The notes under the pieces are model-generated. The model saw nothing but the letters and a program-made list of their open reading frames with translations, searched no databases and was not told where the DNA came from. 64,000 bases of DNA, taken from assembly GCF_002099425.1 (NCBI RefSeq), contig NW_018344060.1:690501-754500 (forward strand), given 5' to 3'. The stretch comes from Phascolarctos cinereus. Lineage: Eukaryota > Chordata > Mammalia > Diprotodontia > Phascolarctidae. The position numbers and the translations under genes were made by a program. Numbering within the stretch: the first letter of the stretch is position 1; every line of letters starts with the position of its first letter. This document shows, piece by piece, positions 28,001 through 34,999 of the stretch.

Positions 28001-31000
28001 TCTCTTCCTCTATCACTGACTCACTTACCAATCCTATCTTCTTAGATATTCCACTTTTCCCAAATATGACTTTAAAAAAACCCACCTTTCTGCCATTCTT
28101 CACCTTCCTTACAACTTTAGCTCAATCTGAGTGTTAATGCTCTTGACACTATTCTTTTTCTTTTTTTGGGGGGGGCCCCTAAGCAATGGGGTTAAGTGAC
28201 TTGCCCAGGGTCACACAGCTAGTAAGTGTTATGTGTCTAAGGCTGGATTTGAACTCAGGTCCTCTTGACTTTAAGGCCAGTGCTCTACCCCACTGTGCCA
28301 TCTAGCTGCCCCGACACTATTCTTACAGGACTGTGCCACGTTTTTATATTTATTTTTATATACAATTCAAGATGTTCCAAACAGAACTCATTATCTTTCC
28401 CCAAAACCCATTTCTTTTCTGAACTTTCCTATTACTGTTGAAGGTACCCCCAAATCTTCCAGACAGCCAGGTCTGAAACCTTGGTGTCATTTTTAATTCC
28501 TCTTTTAACATATCAAACTGGTAGACAAATTTTCTAATTTCTTTCTTTACAGTATCTCTTCACCACCTTTGTTCAGGACCTCATCACTTCTGGCACAGAC
28601 TACTGAAAAAGTCTTCTAACTGCTCTCCTCTGTCCCAGGTCTCTCTCCACTACAACCCATCCTCCAGAGCTGCCAAAGTGATTTTCCTAAAGAGGTGGTA
28701 AGACCGTATCTCACATGCACCCGTGCCCCCTCAACAAAATCCAGTGGCTCTCTGTTACCTTTAAGATCAAATACAAAGTTGTTTTTTGGGAATTTAAATC
28801 TCTTCACTGTGTAGTCCCTTGCTCCCTTTCCAGTCTTTTTACATTCTACTCTCCTCTATACACTCTATGATCCAGCCCTACTGACACATTTCCTGTCCTT
28901 CACACATAACAAGCCCTTTCCATGCCTCTGCACAGGCTGTTTTCCATACCCACATGCTCTTTCTCCTAACTTTCAACTCTCAGAAGAACACCTGTCTTCC
29001 TTTGACTCAGCTCAAGCACCAGCTACAAGAGGCCTTTCCTGGTACCCCCAGCTGCTAATGCCATTCCTTCTAAGACTATCTCCCATCAGCTGCACGTTCA
29101 TCTTATGTGCACTGATTCATATGTATCTCACCCCATTAGAATGTTAAGCTCCTTGTGGGTAGGGCTTGTTTTTGCTTCTTTTTATTCCCAGTGCTTAGTC
29201 CAGTATTGGCACATAGTAAACACTTATTTAGTAAATGTTTGATGATTGATTGAACCTGTATTACCTGTGCTTTTTTTTTTTTATCTTTTGCACATGTCTT
29301 TTAAAAATTCACTCTGGTTGGTAAGTTCCCTCTGTATCTACACCAGTCTCTTTAGACATCTTCCTCCTTATGAAAACCATTTCTCTTTGGGTCTTTAGAA
29401 TCTTATTCTCAGAGGTTCCTAACCCCTCCAAGTTCCTATGCAACCTCCCCAGTAGATTTTTAAGCCATGGGATCCTATTTGTCTTTGATCTTAACTCTGA
29501 AATCTATTTTCCCAAAATCTAGGGTAAATGTTATACTATTCTCCTTTATCACGAATTCTAAGATTGAGTGGCCACATTCTCCCAAGGTTCCCAGCATGTC
29601 CATCTCAGTATCAAGTTACTCCTGCTAGTAAGAATCAGACACATAACAGAAATTTCTCTTGCTGAATTTTGTTACGTTTTGAAGAGTGAAATTATAATAA
29701 TGGCAAGTCAAGAAATTATTGGCTGCTCTGCTTTTGGAATCAATAATTCTAACAGACATCTAGATGACTGACCTCTCCCTCTTCCCCACTACTATAACGA
29801 GCTTCTGCGCCATATGATCCATTTCCTGCACTGCTCATCTATTTCTCCTTTTTATCTTGGTGTTCTCTAGTAGACTCTAATGACAATGATATCTTTGTCC
29901 CTGTCTGTTGTTCTTCACCCAAACAAACTCTATTATGCTTCTCCCATCTAGCTCCTGGATTTCCTCACAAGGATACATATATATATATATGTATATATAT
30001 TTACTGGATCTATGAGATCATCCGTGTGGAAGTTCCTTCTATAAATGCAGATCAGCAACTGTTCTGCGACTTACAGAATTACTTGGGGCACTGAGAGGTG
30101 CCAGATCTTGTCCTGGGTCACATGGCTACCACTTGTGTCAGAGGCGGGACCTGAACCCAGGTTCAAGGCAATCTCTTTATCTGTCCTTTGTTGTGAATAA
30201 GAGAAATGCTTCCAGAGCCATATTCTAGTTATAAAGACTTGGGTGTAAATCTCATTCTGCTACTTACTATAAATGTATGGTTTAGATGGGTCATTCCACA
30301 CTCCTCTGTGCCTCAGTTTCCTACAGTTTCTGCAGAGAACTGAGGCAAATGAGAAAGCAGAAAAAACAAAGAACTTGGGAGTTCAAAGAAGTTTGTGTTC
30401 AAATACTTTCTTTGACATTTATTATTTGTATTACTACAGAAAACCTAAGTCTTAGTTTATCAATCTGCAGAAAGGGATAATGATATCTGTATCTATATGA
30501 TGATATAATGATATAATGATACCTATACTTATATTTCAGTGTTTCACTGGGGTTCAAATCACACGCACACACAAATATACATATAAAAACTGCTTTGTAA
30601 ATTTTAAAAGTGCTATATAATGCCAACTAATGTTGTTATTATTGCTAAGTTTCCTTCTAGCCCTAAATCTTAATAGGTGAGAAGTCAGTCTCCTTTGGTT
30701 TAACTAACATAAGAAGACCACGCAAAGGCCTCACAAAGAGACGAAGACAATCCCAAACTTGTACCCACCATCATCAATTACCCATCACTTCTTAGTAAGA
30801 AGAGAAGATCTCTAAAAATTAAGGCTGTGTTTTGTGGGAGGAGAAAGGGAATAAGCATTTATACAGCTCCTACTATGTGCCAAAGCACTGTGCAAAGCAC
30901 CTTACAAATATTTCATCCACAGTCCATCTCTTACGTTCTCTTTACATTATTCTGATAGATCATGACCTATTTTAAAATTTCAATCCAATTTAAAAAATAT

Positions 31001-31680
31001 TTGCTAAGTGCCTGATATATGCAACATACCATGTAGGTGCTGGAAATTTAAACAAAGAATAATACTTGCAAAGCCTCAGCATAAGAGAATTTTCAGTAAG
31101 ACAGACATTCACAGAATGTTTAGAAGCACTTTTACTACCCTATTTATGCATGGTTTTCTTCACATAAAAACCCTGAACTAAAACCCCCTACGTTAGCCTT
31201 TCTTTTATGCCTTTTCATGTTGTGGTGGTGACCACAGGTTCACAAAGGCCATATCAACAAGATTCCAGCTCTGGCTTACCAAGGAGAAAAGTTCTGAAAA
31301 CCCAGTCTTCTAATGCTTTCTTTCATTGGAAGACCAGCTTGGCAAGGTTCAGAAAACACATCCTCAGAAAGTTAGGCAAAATATAATCAACTTTTTCATA
31401 CACAACAACTCATGAAGATGGTACACTAAACTTTAGGGCGGATTGTGAGCTGTGCTGACAAAGGCAGTCTCCACAAAGATGAAATCATGGATCTCTTCCA
31501 CTGAAATAAAATAAAAATCTATGCTTCCAATTATAAATTAGCTTCATAAACAAATATGTCCACATCAAGGTTCCCCATCCTTCACTTACCGAGGTCATTT
31601 TTTAAGATAATTTCAGATGGTGGTTCTGAATCCATTGGTACGTTAATTAACGTATAGCATACATTTTCTGCAGCAGTCAT
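917..31680 (-). CDS. COPB1: Coatomer subunit beta (beta-COP), exons 2-21 of 22; 3' end off window
   Basis: Beta-COP is a core subunit of the COPI coatomer, which coats vesicles moving from Golgi to ER and within the Golgi on ARF1-GTP membranes. Coding exons on the minus strand, in transcript order: 31590-31680, 25810-26039, 25110-25279, 23603-23717, 23256-23348, 22117-22254, 20557-20676, 15673-15780, 15438-15584, 13912-14057, 12302-12398, 10595-10755, 8345-8465, 7507-7734, 7206-7385, 5102-5246, 3289-3408, 2453-2598, 1547-1636, 917-1071. Every junction is GT-AG and phases agree. They encode residues 1-934 of a protein that is 953 long in human: an adaptin-like HEAT solenoid (about 20-540), a beta C-terminal domain (about 670-806) and the start of the appendage platform. 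Start context is good (A at -3). Exon 21 is one base short of the expected frame. The final 19 or so codons were not found in bases 1-916. Confidence 0.97.
1547..1636 (-). CDS. COPB1: COPB1 exon 20 (residues 853-882)
   Basis: 90 nt, phase 0, from [16 protein letters not shown] to MKCLTPEK, flanked by cttacag and gtaata. Several conservative changes against human (for example Met-Val to Ile-Ile, Asp to Glu, Gln to His). Confidence 0.96.
1660..1822 (+). mobile_element. MIR-like SINE
   Basis: Has cctctgagcctcagtttctt then catctgt, the conserved MIR core, next to COPB1 exon 20. Confidence 0.6.
2453..2598 (-). CDS. COPB1: COPB1 exon 19 (residues 804-852)
   Basis: 146 nt; completes Val and reads [19 protein letters not shown] to EFEWENK. 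Appendage region. Donor gttagt. Confidence 0.97.
3289..3408 (-). CDS. COPB1: COPB1 exon 18 (residues 764-803)
   Basis: 120 nt; completes Gly and reads [18 protein letters not shown] to GIIFGNI plus G. Donor gtaaga. Confidence 0.97.
4677..5080 (-). mobile_element. Marsupial L1 3' UTR fragment
   Basis: Minus-strand L1 tail: on plus, poly-T, then acatgtaaaagaacaatttt, gttccaaattttctccctcc, and the cattcgatatagga-like and catgcaaaacactt blocks typical of marsupial L1 3' ends. In COPB1 intron 17. Confidence 0.7.
5102..5246 (-). CDS. COPB1: COPB1 exon 17 (residues 716-763)
   Basis: 145 nt from [16 protein letters not shown] to LELATL plus G. Donor gtgagg. Confidence 0.97.
5725..5895 (+). mobile_element. 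MIR-like SINE
   Basis: Core with ctgggcaaataattttccct and the downstream tctgtaaaac followed by an AGAAGATCCCTGA-like tail. Confidence 0.5.
7206..7385 (-). CDS. COPB1: COPB1 exon 16 (residues 656-715)
   Basis: 180 nt, phase 0, from [15 protein letters not shown] to PLASKLNK. Start of the beta C-terminal domain. Confidence 0.97.
7507..7734 (-). CDS. COPB1: COPB1 exon 15 (residues 580-655)
   Basis: 228 nt, phase 0, from [16 protein letters not shown] to EEEKLSQK. Donor gtaagg. Confidence 0.97.
7770..8300 (+). mobile_element. L2-type LINE 3' segment
   Basis: Shows the L2 order: aatgctcaaatctttagcc, cattcaaagctctccagaat, and the final tagactgagttgcttgaggg. In COPB1 intron 14. Confidence 0.5.
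8345..8465 (-). CDS. COPB1: COPB1 exon 14 (residues 539-579)
   Basis: 121 nt; completes Arg and reads [19 protein letters not shown] to VQEKKKQN. Donor gtaagt. Confidence 0.97.
8640..9480 (-). mobile_element. Marsupial L1 3' UTR, long fragment
   Basis: On plus it carries the L1 3' blocks in order: gttctctggttctgcttcct, tcagtttatacaagtcctcc, catgtcttacagcacaatag, ctgatgggcatctcctgag, ccacaaaaagaaccac and cctgttcatatcctttgaca. In COPB1 intron 13-14. Confidence 0.8.
9488..9600 (+). mobile_element. MIR-like SINE fragment
   Basis: Contains gagccttagttttctcatct followed by gcaaaat. Confidence 0.4.
10595..10755 (-). CDS. COPB1: COPB1 exon 13 (residues 486-538)
   Basis: 161 nt from [15 protein letters not shown] to PAKKEED plus AG. 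It is the acidic linker near the end of the solenoid. Confidence 0.97.
11140..11330 (-). mobile_element. Marsupial tRNA-type SINE fragment
   Basis: Minus-strand copy: tttatatagtgta, ctctttgaggtaggtagtat, attttactgatgaggagaga, in the usual order. Confidence 0.55.
11330..11690 (-). mobile_element. Two MIR-like SINE fragments
   Basis: Two minus-strand copies (about 11335-11460 and 11545-11690). Each has a gaaggga/agttagaag start, then a ctcacccaaggtcaca or gggacttgtccaaagt block. Confidence 0.45.
11830..11918 (+). mobile_element. MIR-like SINE fragment
   Basis: Has tggctctgtgatcctgggca followed by aatcatttactctc; cut short by the hAT-like element next to it. Confidence 0.45.
11918..12085. mobile_element. 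hAT/Charlie-like non-autonomous DNA transposon
   Basis: Starts near gtgtcctactcaaatagaaa then caggggcc, and ends in a gcattacgggccgtgtgttt block. The layout is that of marsupial MITE-like hAT copies and of the element at 51210. Confidence 0.45.
12302..12398 (-). CDS. COPB1: COPB1 exon 12 (residues 453-485)
   Basis: 97 nt; completes Lys and reads [13 protein letters not shown] to VRRSLGE. Donor gtatgt. Confidence 0.97.
12700..12835 (+). mobile_element. MIR-like SINE
   Basis: Has cttatttccttcatttgaaa then aatgagggggttggactaga. Confidence 0.5.
13085..13215 (-). mobile_element. MIR-like SINE fragment
   Basis: Minus-strand core: cattttacagaggaaggaac then tgaagcc and a ccaatgtgccccaagtcc block. 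Confidence 0.45.
13912..14057 (-). CDS. COPB1: COPB1 exon 11 (residues 405-452)
   Basis: 146 nt from [16 protein letters not shown] to HAIKSV plus AA. Its acceptor follows directly on a run of GTTTT units (minus strand), which serves as the pyrimidine tract. Confidence 0.97.
14058..14090. repeat. (AAAAC)n microsatellite at COPB1 exon 11 acceptor
   Basis: Six or so AAAAC units on the plus strand directly abut the exon. On the coding strand they read GTTTT repeats ending in ttttag. Confidence 0.9.
14285..14435 (-). mobile_element. MIR-like SINE fragment
   Basis: Minus-strand core with agataaagaaactgtggctc and a tttgaacccaggtcttaggg block. Confidence 0.5.
15438..15584 (-). CDS. COPB1: COPB1 exon 10 (residues 356-404)
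   Basis: 147 nt, phase 0, from [14 protein letters not shown] to AANVIPV. Only 88 bp of intron separates it from exon 9. Confidence 0.97.
15673..15780 (-). CDS. COPB1: COPB1 exon 9 (residues 320-355)
   Basis: 108 nt, phase 0, from [14 protein letters not shown] to VSSRNVEE. Donor gtaaaa. Confidence 0.97.
16010..16115 (+). mobile_element. MIR-like SINE fragment
   Basis: Contains gggacttggttatctcatct followed by gtaaaattaaggggc. Confidence 0.45.
16438..16505 (+). mobile_element. Marsupial tRNA-type SINE, internally deleted
   Basis: The 5' start gagggcagctag is fused directly to the 3' part gagaaggaaatggcaaacca, then gccaagaaaaccccaaa. The middle of the element is missing. Confidence 0.7.
16725..16985 (-). 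mobile_element. Marsupial tRNA-type SINE
   Basis: Nearly whole minus-strand copy: gggttttcttggcagagctc, gatgaggaaactgaggcaaa, gtcacacagctagtaagtgt, ending at a diverged ctacc head. Confidence 0.85.
17262..17640 (-). mobile_element. Unclassified marsupial repeat, copy 1
   Basis: Its reverse complement begins tgttgtttgtccttccttct and contains ggatttaagtgaggcagggc, matching the start of the copy at 48128. It also carries about 200 bases beyond what that copy keeps. Confidence 0.6.
17640..19160 (+). mobile_element. Old 'gtgccaggcactg' element, split by L1 tails
   Basis: Opening block gtgccaagtgctggggataa then accct-taagaagcttatat at 17670-17740. The later block gtttttaagcaaaggagtga then cctcatcagg at 18678-18715 is its usual 3' part. 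L1 tail sequence occupies 18001-18655 between them. Family name not assigned. Confidence 0.45.
18001..18655 (+). mobile_element. Marsupial L1 3' tails, two pieces
   Basis: 18001-18195 carries catgactaatatggaaatgt, atatcaaattgcttacc and ends gtaattggaaaaaataaaa. 18200-18650 carries gtagtaaagtgagcagaatc, caactgcaaaagacttagg and ccaaaggactgatgatgaa, an upstream part of the same 3' UTR. The order shows two separate pieces or a rearranged insertion. Confidence 0.65.
19868..19984. repeat. Fold-back: two 46-base inverted arms, 25-base loop
   Basis: Arm 1 (19868-19913) and arm 2 (19939-19984) are reverse complements at 42 of 46 positions. In plus-strand RNA two of the four differences are G-U pairs. 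It sits inside an L2-like 3' tail in COPB1 intron 8, and arm 2 looks like an inverted copy of the neighbouring L2 sequence. Confidence 0.85.
20057..20300 (-). mobile_element. Marsupial tRNA-type SINE
   Basis: Near full-length minus copy from ttgttgtttagttgttcagt to the head agctatctagctgcctc, 250 bp from COPB1 exon 8. Confidence 0.85.
20557..20676 (-). CDS. COPB1: COPB1 exon 8 (residues 280-319)
   Basis: 120 nt, phase 0, from [15 protein letters not shown] to HPAHERVLQ. Followed by the 4.8 kb intron 8, which carries the fold-back at 19868-19984. Confidence 0.97.
20830..21010 (+). mobile_element. Marsupial tRNA-type SINE, 3' part
   Basis: Contains ctgtctgcctcagtctccgc, atctgtaaaatggggataat and a cacatttataaagcgcgtt end. 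Confidence 0.7.
21240..21395 (+). mobile_element. Marsupial tRNA-type SINE, 3' part
   Basis: Contains ctgtttccccatttacaaaa then tgggggcaac and an actctgcaaacgttcaagtg end. Confidence 0.6.
21640..21945 (+). mobile_element. Retroelement 3' tail, unclassified
   Basis: Ends in ggggagaagagataagagag then cttaattgaaaaaataaaa, the form of a marsupial LINE/LTR-type retroposon tail. Class uncertain. Confidence 0.35.
22117..22254 (-). CDS. COPB1: COPB1 exon 7 (residues 234-279)
   Basis: 138 nt, phase 0, from [12 protein letters not shown] to SSAPTAVK; human has Ile where this reads Val near the end. Confidence 0.97.
23256..23348 (-). CDS. COPB1: COPB1 exon 6 (residues 203-233)
   Basis: 93 nt, phase 0 at both ends, from [10 protein letters not shown] to VIVELIYK. 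Donor gtaagg. Confidence 0.97.
23603..23717 (-). CDS. COPB1: COPB1 exon 5 (residues 164-202)
   Basis: 115 nt; completes Arg and reads [16 protein letters not shown] to MMLIHADQ. Donor gtgaag. Confidence 0.97.
23880..24065 (-). mobile_element. MIR-like SINE
   Basis: Minus-strand copy: ttttacagctggaaaggatc, atgtaatgaaactgaggtcc, gcttctccaaggccac. Confidence 0.6.
25110..25279 (-). CDS. COPB1: COPB1 exon 4 (residues 108-163)
   Basis: 170 nt from [13 protein letters not shown] to AIYTIY plus AG of the next Arg. The stretch [17 protein letters not shown] is the highly conserved HEAT region shared with adaptins. Confidence 0.97.
25810..26039 (-). CDS. COPB1: COPB1 exon 3 (residues 31-107)
   Basis: 230 nt; completes the Glu codon split from exon 2 and runs [13 protein letters not shown] to CDAYRK. 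First HEAT helices of the adaptin-like solenoid. Donor gtaaat. Confidence 0.97.
26250..26425 (+). mobile_element. MIR-like SINE
   Basis: Contains ttcttagcttcttcatctgt then aaaacagaagcaatggtata. Confidence 0.5.
27015..27190 (-). mobile_element. MIR-like SINE
   Basis: Minus copy with cattttacacatgaggaaat, catgatttgccccaggtcc and tttgtacccaggtcctctga. Confidence 0.65.
27215..27740 (+). mobile_element. L3/CR1-type LINE 3' segment
   Basis: Carries tattccagatgcggtctgac then cagggcaga, attggctgccatatcatcct and agcttgcagtctactaaaac, the conserved L3 order. In COPB1 intron 2. Confidence 0.65.
28145..28323 (-). mobile_element. Marsupial tRNA-type SINE with target-site duplication
   Basis: The body runs from a T/G-rich tail to ccatctagctgcccc. 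The 12-base flank gacactattctt is present at both ends (28145-28156 and 28312-28323). One of the better preserved copies. Confidence 0.9.
28370..29265 (+). mobile_element. L2-type LINE 3' segment
   Basis: Contains ccaaatcttccagacagcc, gctgccaaagtgattttcct, accggcc-type ccagtggctctctgttacc, and the end tagtaaacacttatttagta then atg. The preceding SINE sits beside its upper border. Confidence 0.65.
30040..30480. mobile_element. MIR-like SINE fragments (three)
   Basis: About 30050-30180 on minus (gaacccaggttcaaggc), about 30229-30330 on plus (ctctgtgcctcagtttccta) and about 30380-30475 on plus (tcttagtttatcaatctgca). All diverged. Confidence 0.45.
31590..31680 (-). CDS. COPB1: COPB1 exon 2, coding part (residues 1-30)
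   Basis: Begins [17 protein letters not shown] and ends in LKNDL plus one base, followed by gtaagt. The 5' UTR part continues above 31680. Two possible acceptors are seen, giving an exon end at 31698 or at 31739; the sequence alone does not decide between them. Confidence 0.97.
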
Positions 31681-31850
31681 GGTGTTTGGTTATGGGTACT
31701 CCACAATGTAAGTATTTTTGTTGATAAATATCAGAAATTCTAGAATAAGTACAAGATATCATTACTTAAAAGTTTCAACAAGTCAATAAATTTAATCCTA
31801 TAAACAAAACACTCAGCTCTGCTTAATAACTTCAAAATGGTCTAAGACTG

Positions 31851-32155
31851 GCTGGGTATAGCACTGCATGCCTGTGATTCTTGTTACTGGGGAAGTTGAG
31901 GCTGGTGGACTGCTTGGGTTGGGAAGTTTTGACCTAAAGTCAATTGGGCTTCAGCACTAAGTTTGGCACCAATATGGTGAGCCTTTGTGGGGGAGAGGCG
32001 AGGGGAAGAGCCACTCGGCTGCCTAAGGAGAGGACAAAGTGGCCCGAGTTGGAAAAGCAGCAAAATTAAAGCTTCTGCACTAATCCATGCTGGGATTAGA
32101 CTGTGTGTGGCCAACGCATTTCCAGCCTGGGCAAGGTAAGGAAAGACAGTCCCAA
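31851..32155 (+). pseudogene. Full-length 7SL (SRP) RNA retrocopy
   Basis: About 300 bases follow the vertebrate 7SL RNA from first to last domain. The 5' Alu-domain start is gctgggtatagcactgcatg, then cctgtgattc. The central part has gcactaagtttggcaccaat then atggtgagcc, then gctgcctaaggagaggac. The 3' part has ggcccgagttggaaaa and ccagcctgggcaa, ending in gacagtcccattttt-like sequence. Length matches human 7SL (299 nt). There are many substitutions, no A tail and no clear target-site duplication, so it is an old copy. It lies in COPB1 intron 1, antisense to the gene. Confidence 0.85.
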
Positions 32156-32479
32156 TTTTTGATAATAACCATAACCTAAAATTCCAAGGAAGTTGTTTCA
32201 CTGGAATGAATATGGAGTCACTTAAACAATGTGCCAAGCATTTGTGTACAGAGCCTTGTACTCTAAATGTATTAGTTATTTCTCTAAGAGAAAAAAGAGA
32301 AACAGTTTCCGCCCAGTCTTGCCTCTGATACACACTATGTGACACTTGCAGCACTTTACAAAACTAAGGTTAAGCTGCAGAGAAGGTGCCAACTAGCTCT
32401 GGCAGGGGAAATTCCCCCCCAAAAACGACAAGGCCAGTCCCTATTCCCCTATCTTGTCCTAACAGATTATAGTCCATTG

Positions 32480-32715
32480 TGATACATACTGGGTTAGCTC
32501 TAAGGCAAATGCTGGACTTGGGGTTCAGGAGACTTGGGTTTCCTTCGTTATGTTATGGCTCCTTCCTTTACAAACAGTGGGACCCCAGACCCATCACATT
32601 TGCTTTCAAAGGCTGTTTCCACGTCTGTAAAATGAGGAATATTTTTCTTCTACCTGCTTTCCCTTTTTCTTCACCTACTTCAGGGTGGTTTTGAGATTTC
32701 AAAGTGCTAAAGGAA
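32480..32715 (+). mobile_element. MIR-like SINE
   Basis: Has cttggggttcaggagacttg then ggtttcc and tgtttccacgtctgtaaaat then gagg. Confidence 0.5.
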
Positions 32716-32724
32716 CAAGGGATA

Positions 32725-33005
32725 TTCAATCAGTCAACGTGCATTTATTAAGCACCTGCTGTATGTCAGGCACTGTACTGAGAGCTGGGGATATGAAAAA
32801 AGGCAAAAAGCAGCTAAACATCACACAGGAGAGAATTGCGGAGGGAGGGCCCTGCGGTGAAGGAAGGCTGCCTGCGTGGCTGGGACTCGAGGGAAGCCGG
32901 GGTACAGGCGAAGAGGGAGGGCATTCCAGGCACAAGGGGCGGCCAGGGAAGAAGCCCGGGGTCAGGAGATGGAGGCCAAAGCGGGACAGGGGGCCGGGAG
33001 GGGTG
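32725..33005 (+). mobile_element. Old 'gtgccaggcactg' element running into the CpG island
   Basis: Starts gcatttattaagcacctgct, has gtcaggcactgtactgagag, and later gagggcattccaggcacaag then caggagatggag, all in the order of this mammal-wide element. The second half is GC-rich. Confidence 0.5.
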
Positions 33006-33334
33006 ACTCCGGACCAGACGGTCTCCGGCTGCTCCGCCCGGCCTGGGCAGGGACGGCTGCGGGTCAAGCCCCGGCTTCCCGGGCCGTCTCAGGCCTGCGA
33101 AAGTAAGTACCCCCAGGGGCGGGGGTCGGAGGCCTGACAGACGCGCCCCCTCCCCCAGTCCCGCCCCAGCCCCCGCCTCGGCCTGGGGGGAGGGCTCCGA
33201 GGACAGGGCCGAGCAGGCCCAGGGACGCGACCCCGCCGAAGGCCGCCCTAGGCCCCCTGCCAGCGGAGCGGCGCGGCCCGACCTCGAGGCGCCGCGGCTC
33301 GGACGCCGGCCCAGCCTCGACCCCTACCCGCTAC

Positions 33335-33425
33335 CTGGCCCGGGCGGTGACAGCGGCAGGCAGCGGCAGCTGCAGCGGCGGCGGCGGCGGCGGCTCCTCA
33401 GAATCCGGGCTGACGTGGAAGGAAT
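33335..33425 (-). other. COPB1: COPB1 exon 1 (non-coding 5' UTR), 5' limit approximate
   Basis: Reading the minus strand, a GC-rich leader with six CCG units ends in GGGCCAG followed by gtagcg, a good donor, so the 3' border at 33335 is well supported. The upper limit is a guess because no TATA box is visible and CpG-island promoters start diffusely. The exon joins to exon 2, which holds the ATG at 31678-31680. Confidence 0.7.
33376..33393. repeat. (CGG)6 in COPB1 5' UTR
   Basis: Six uninterrupted CGG units (CCG on the coding strand) within exon 1, flanked by more CAG/CGG-like triplets. Confidence 0.9.
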
Positions 33426-33799
33426 GAAGGCCGAAGCCACCTAGCGTCTACGGCGGCCCGGAGAGGACACGCCTCCTCCGGCCGCGCAGCTTCGTGTCTC
33501 ACGTCCTCGGCCCCGCCTCAACCCCTCCCCGCTCACGGCGATTGGTGAACCCCTGGAGCCTTCCAGGAAGTCGCCCCCTGCTGGGCGGCCGCGCATTCCC
33601 GGGAGCGCTCCAGTTAGGCTGCAGCTCAGCTTCTCTGCCACTCTTGGCCCCAGGAAGTTCTGTTAGACCCAATGCAGTTGTGTCTGTGTGACCCTTGCAG
33701 CCCAGCACTGTTCTGGGCACTGGAGAGGCCCAGAGCTGGGCTGAGAATAACAATAATAATTATAATATAATGTAATGTAATACATAACATATAATTAAT

Positions 33800-33812
33800 G
33801 TAATGTTATATA

Positions 33813-33854
<42 letters not shown>

Positions 33855-33855
33855 C
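33800..33855. repeat. (TA)n microsatellite
   Basis: TA run with a GT interruption in an AT-rich stretch, directly before a SINE. Confidence 0.9.
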
Positions 33856-33861
33856 ATATAA

Positions 33862-34075
33862 TTGGGCAGCTAGGTGGTACAGTGGATAAAGCACCCTGGA
33901 GTCAGGATGACTAGCTGTGTTGACCCTGGGAAAGTCACTTAACCCTGTTTGCCTCAGTTTCCTCATCTGTAAAATGAGCTGGAAAAGGAAATGGCAAACC
34001 ACTCCAGTATCTCTGCCAAGAAAACCCCAAATGTGGTCATGAAGAGCCGGACATACACTGAACAACAGCAATAAT
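33862..34075 (+). mobile_element. Marsupial tRNA-type SINE
   Basis: From gggcagctaggtggtacagt to gagccggacatacactgaac, with gccaagaaaaccccaaatg before the end. A short deletion removed part of the head. Confidence 0.85.
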
Positions 34076-34199
34076 ATAATTAATACATAATACAACATAA
34101 CAAATAATAGAAATCTACCAACATAACATAATGTAACATATATAAAGAATGATATATAGACAACAAAATACATAATGAACATAATATATATGACAATAA

Positions 34200-34935
34200 A
34201 TAGAAATAATATAAATAGGGACCCTTTACATAGTGCTTTACAAATGTTCTCTTTGCCCTCATGAATCTTGCACTCCAGGTGGGGGAAATGATAGATGCTG
34301 GACCTGGAGTCAGCAAAGTGTTTCAATGGATAGAGCTCTGGGCCTGGAGTTGGGAAGACTTGAGTTCAAATCCAGCTTCAGATACTAGCTGTGACCTTGG
34401 GCAAGTCACTTAACTTCTGTCTGCCTAGTTTTCCTTACCTGTAAAATGTGGATAATAGTAGCATCTACCTCCCAGGGGTGTTGTGAGGATCTAACGAGAT
34501 AATATTTATAAAGCACTTTTGCTAGCAACGATGACGTTAAGGGATACACAAGATCTAAGGGAGAAGTCATTATGAATCCTGGTGCAACTGAGAAGATGCA
34601 TCTTCTTGGAAGAGATGGCATTTAAGGTTGAGCTTTAAAGGATGAATAGGACTTGAAAATCAGTAGAAGAGATGGGAGAGAAAGCATACCGGACACAGAG
34701 AGAGATAGAGAGCATCCTGGGCAAATATACTAAAGTGAGAGAGCACAAGGCAAGAGGAACAAGGGGGGAGGAGGGTGTAGGGAACTGACTAGTTTCCCTA
34801 GAGCTCAGAATGTGTGGAGAGACATAGTATGAGATAAGGTGGAAAGGTAATTTTGTACCAGGCTACAGAGAGCCTTGAATGGCAAAGAAAGGAACCCTAT
34901 GTTGGCTTGGAAAGACATAAGGTGCCCCTGATGTT
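34200..34935 (+). mobile_element. Old element interrupted by a SINE
   Basis: 34200-34305 and 34525-34930 read like one diverged 'gtgccaggcactg' element (gcactccaggtgggggaaat; later ctacagagagccttgaatgg). The tRNA-type SINE at about 34310-34523 lies between them, with gagttcaaatccagcttcag and gggcaagtcacttaacttct. Confidence 0.5.
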
Positions 34936-34999
34936 ATGTGAACACATATCCTAATTCAGTGTTCTAAAAAAGATTGGTCTGCACATTATTGGGAAGAAG

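Larger units (their letters stand above)
32840..33650. promoter_or_regulatory. CpG island over COPB1 promoter
   Basis: CpG-dense, GC-rich stretch in an AT-rich neighbourhood, centred on COPB1 exon 1. No TATA box is evident. Limits are by eye. Confidence 0.8.

Noticed and set aside
31884-32354. 156-codon minus frame in COPB1 intron 1
   Set aside because: It is the antisense of the 7SL RNA copy.
32685-33137. 150-codon open frame on plus in the CpG island
   Set aside because: Long only because GC-rich DNA has few stops. It starts in a SINE and repeat, and has no protein-like pattern or known match.
33760-34326. 188-codon minus frame rich in Tyr and Ile
   Set aside because: AT-rich microsatellite plus the reverse strand of a SINE.
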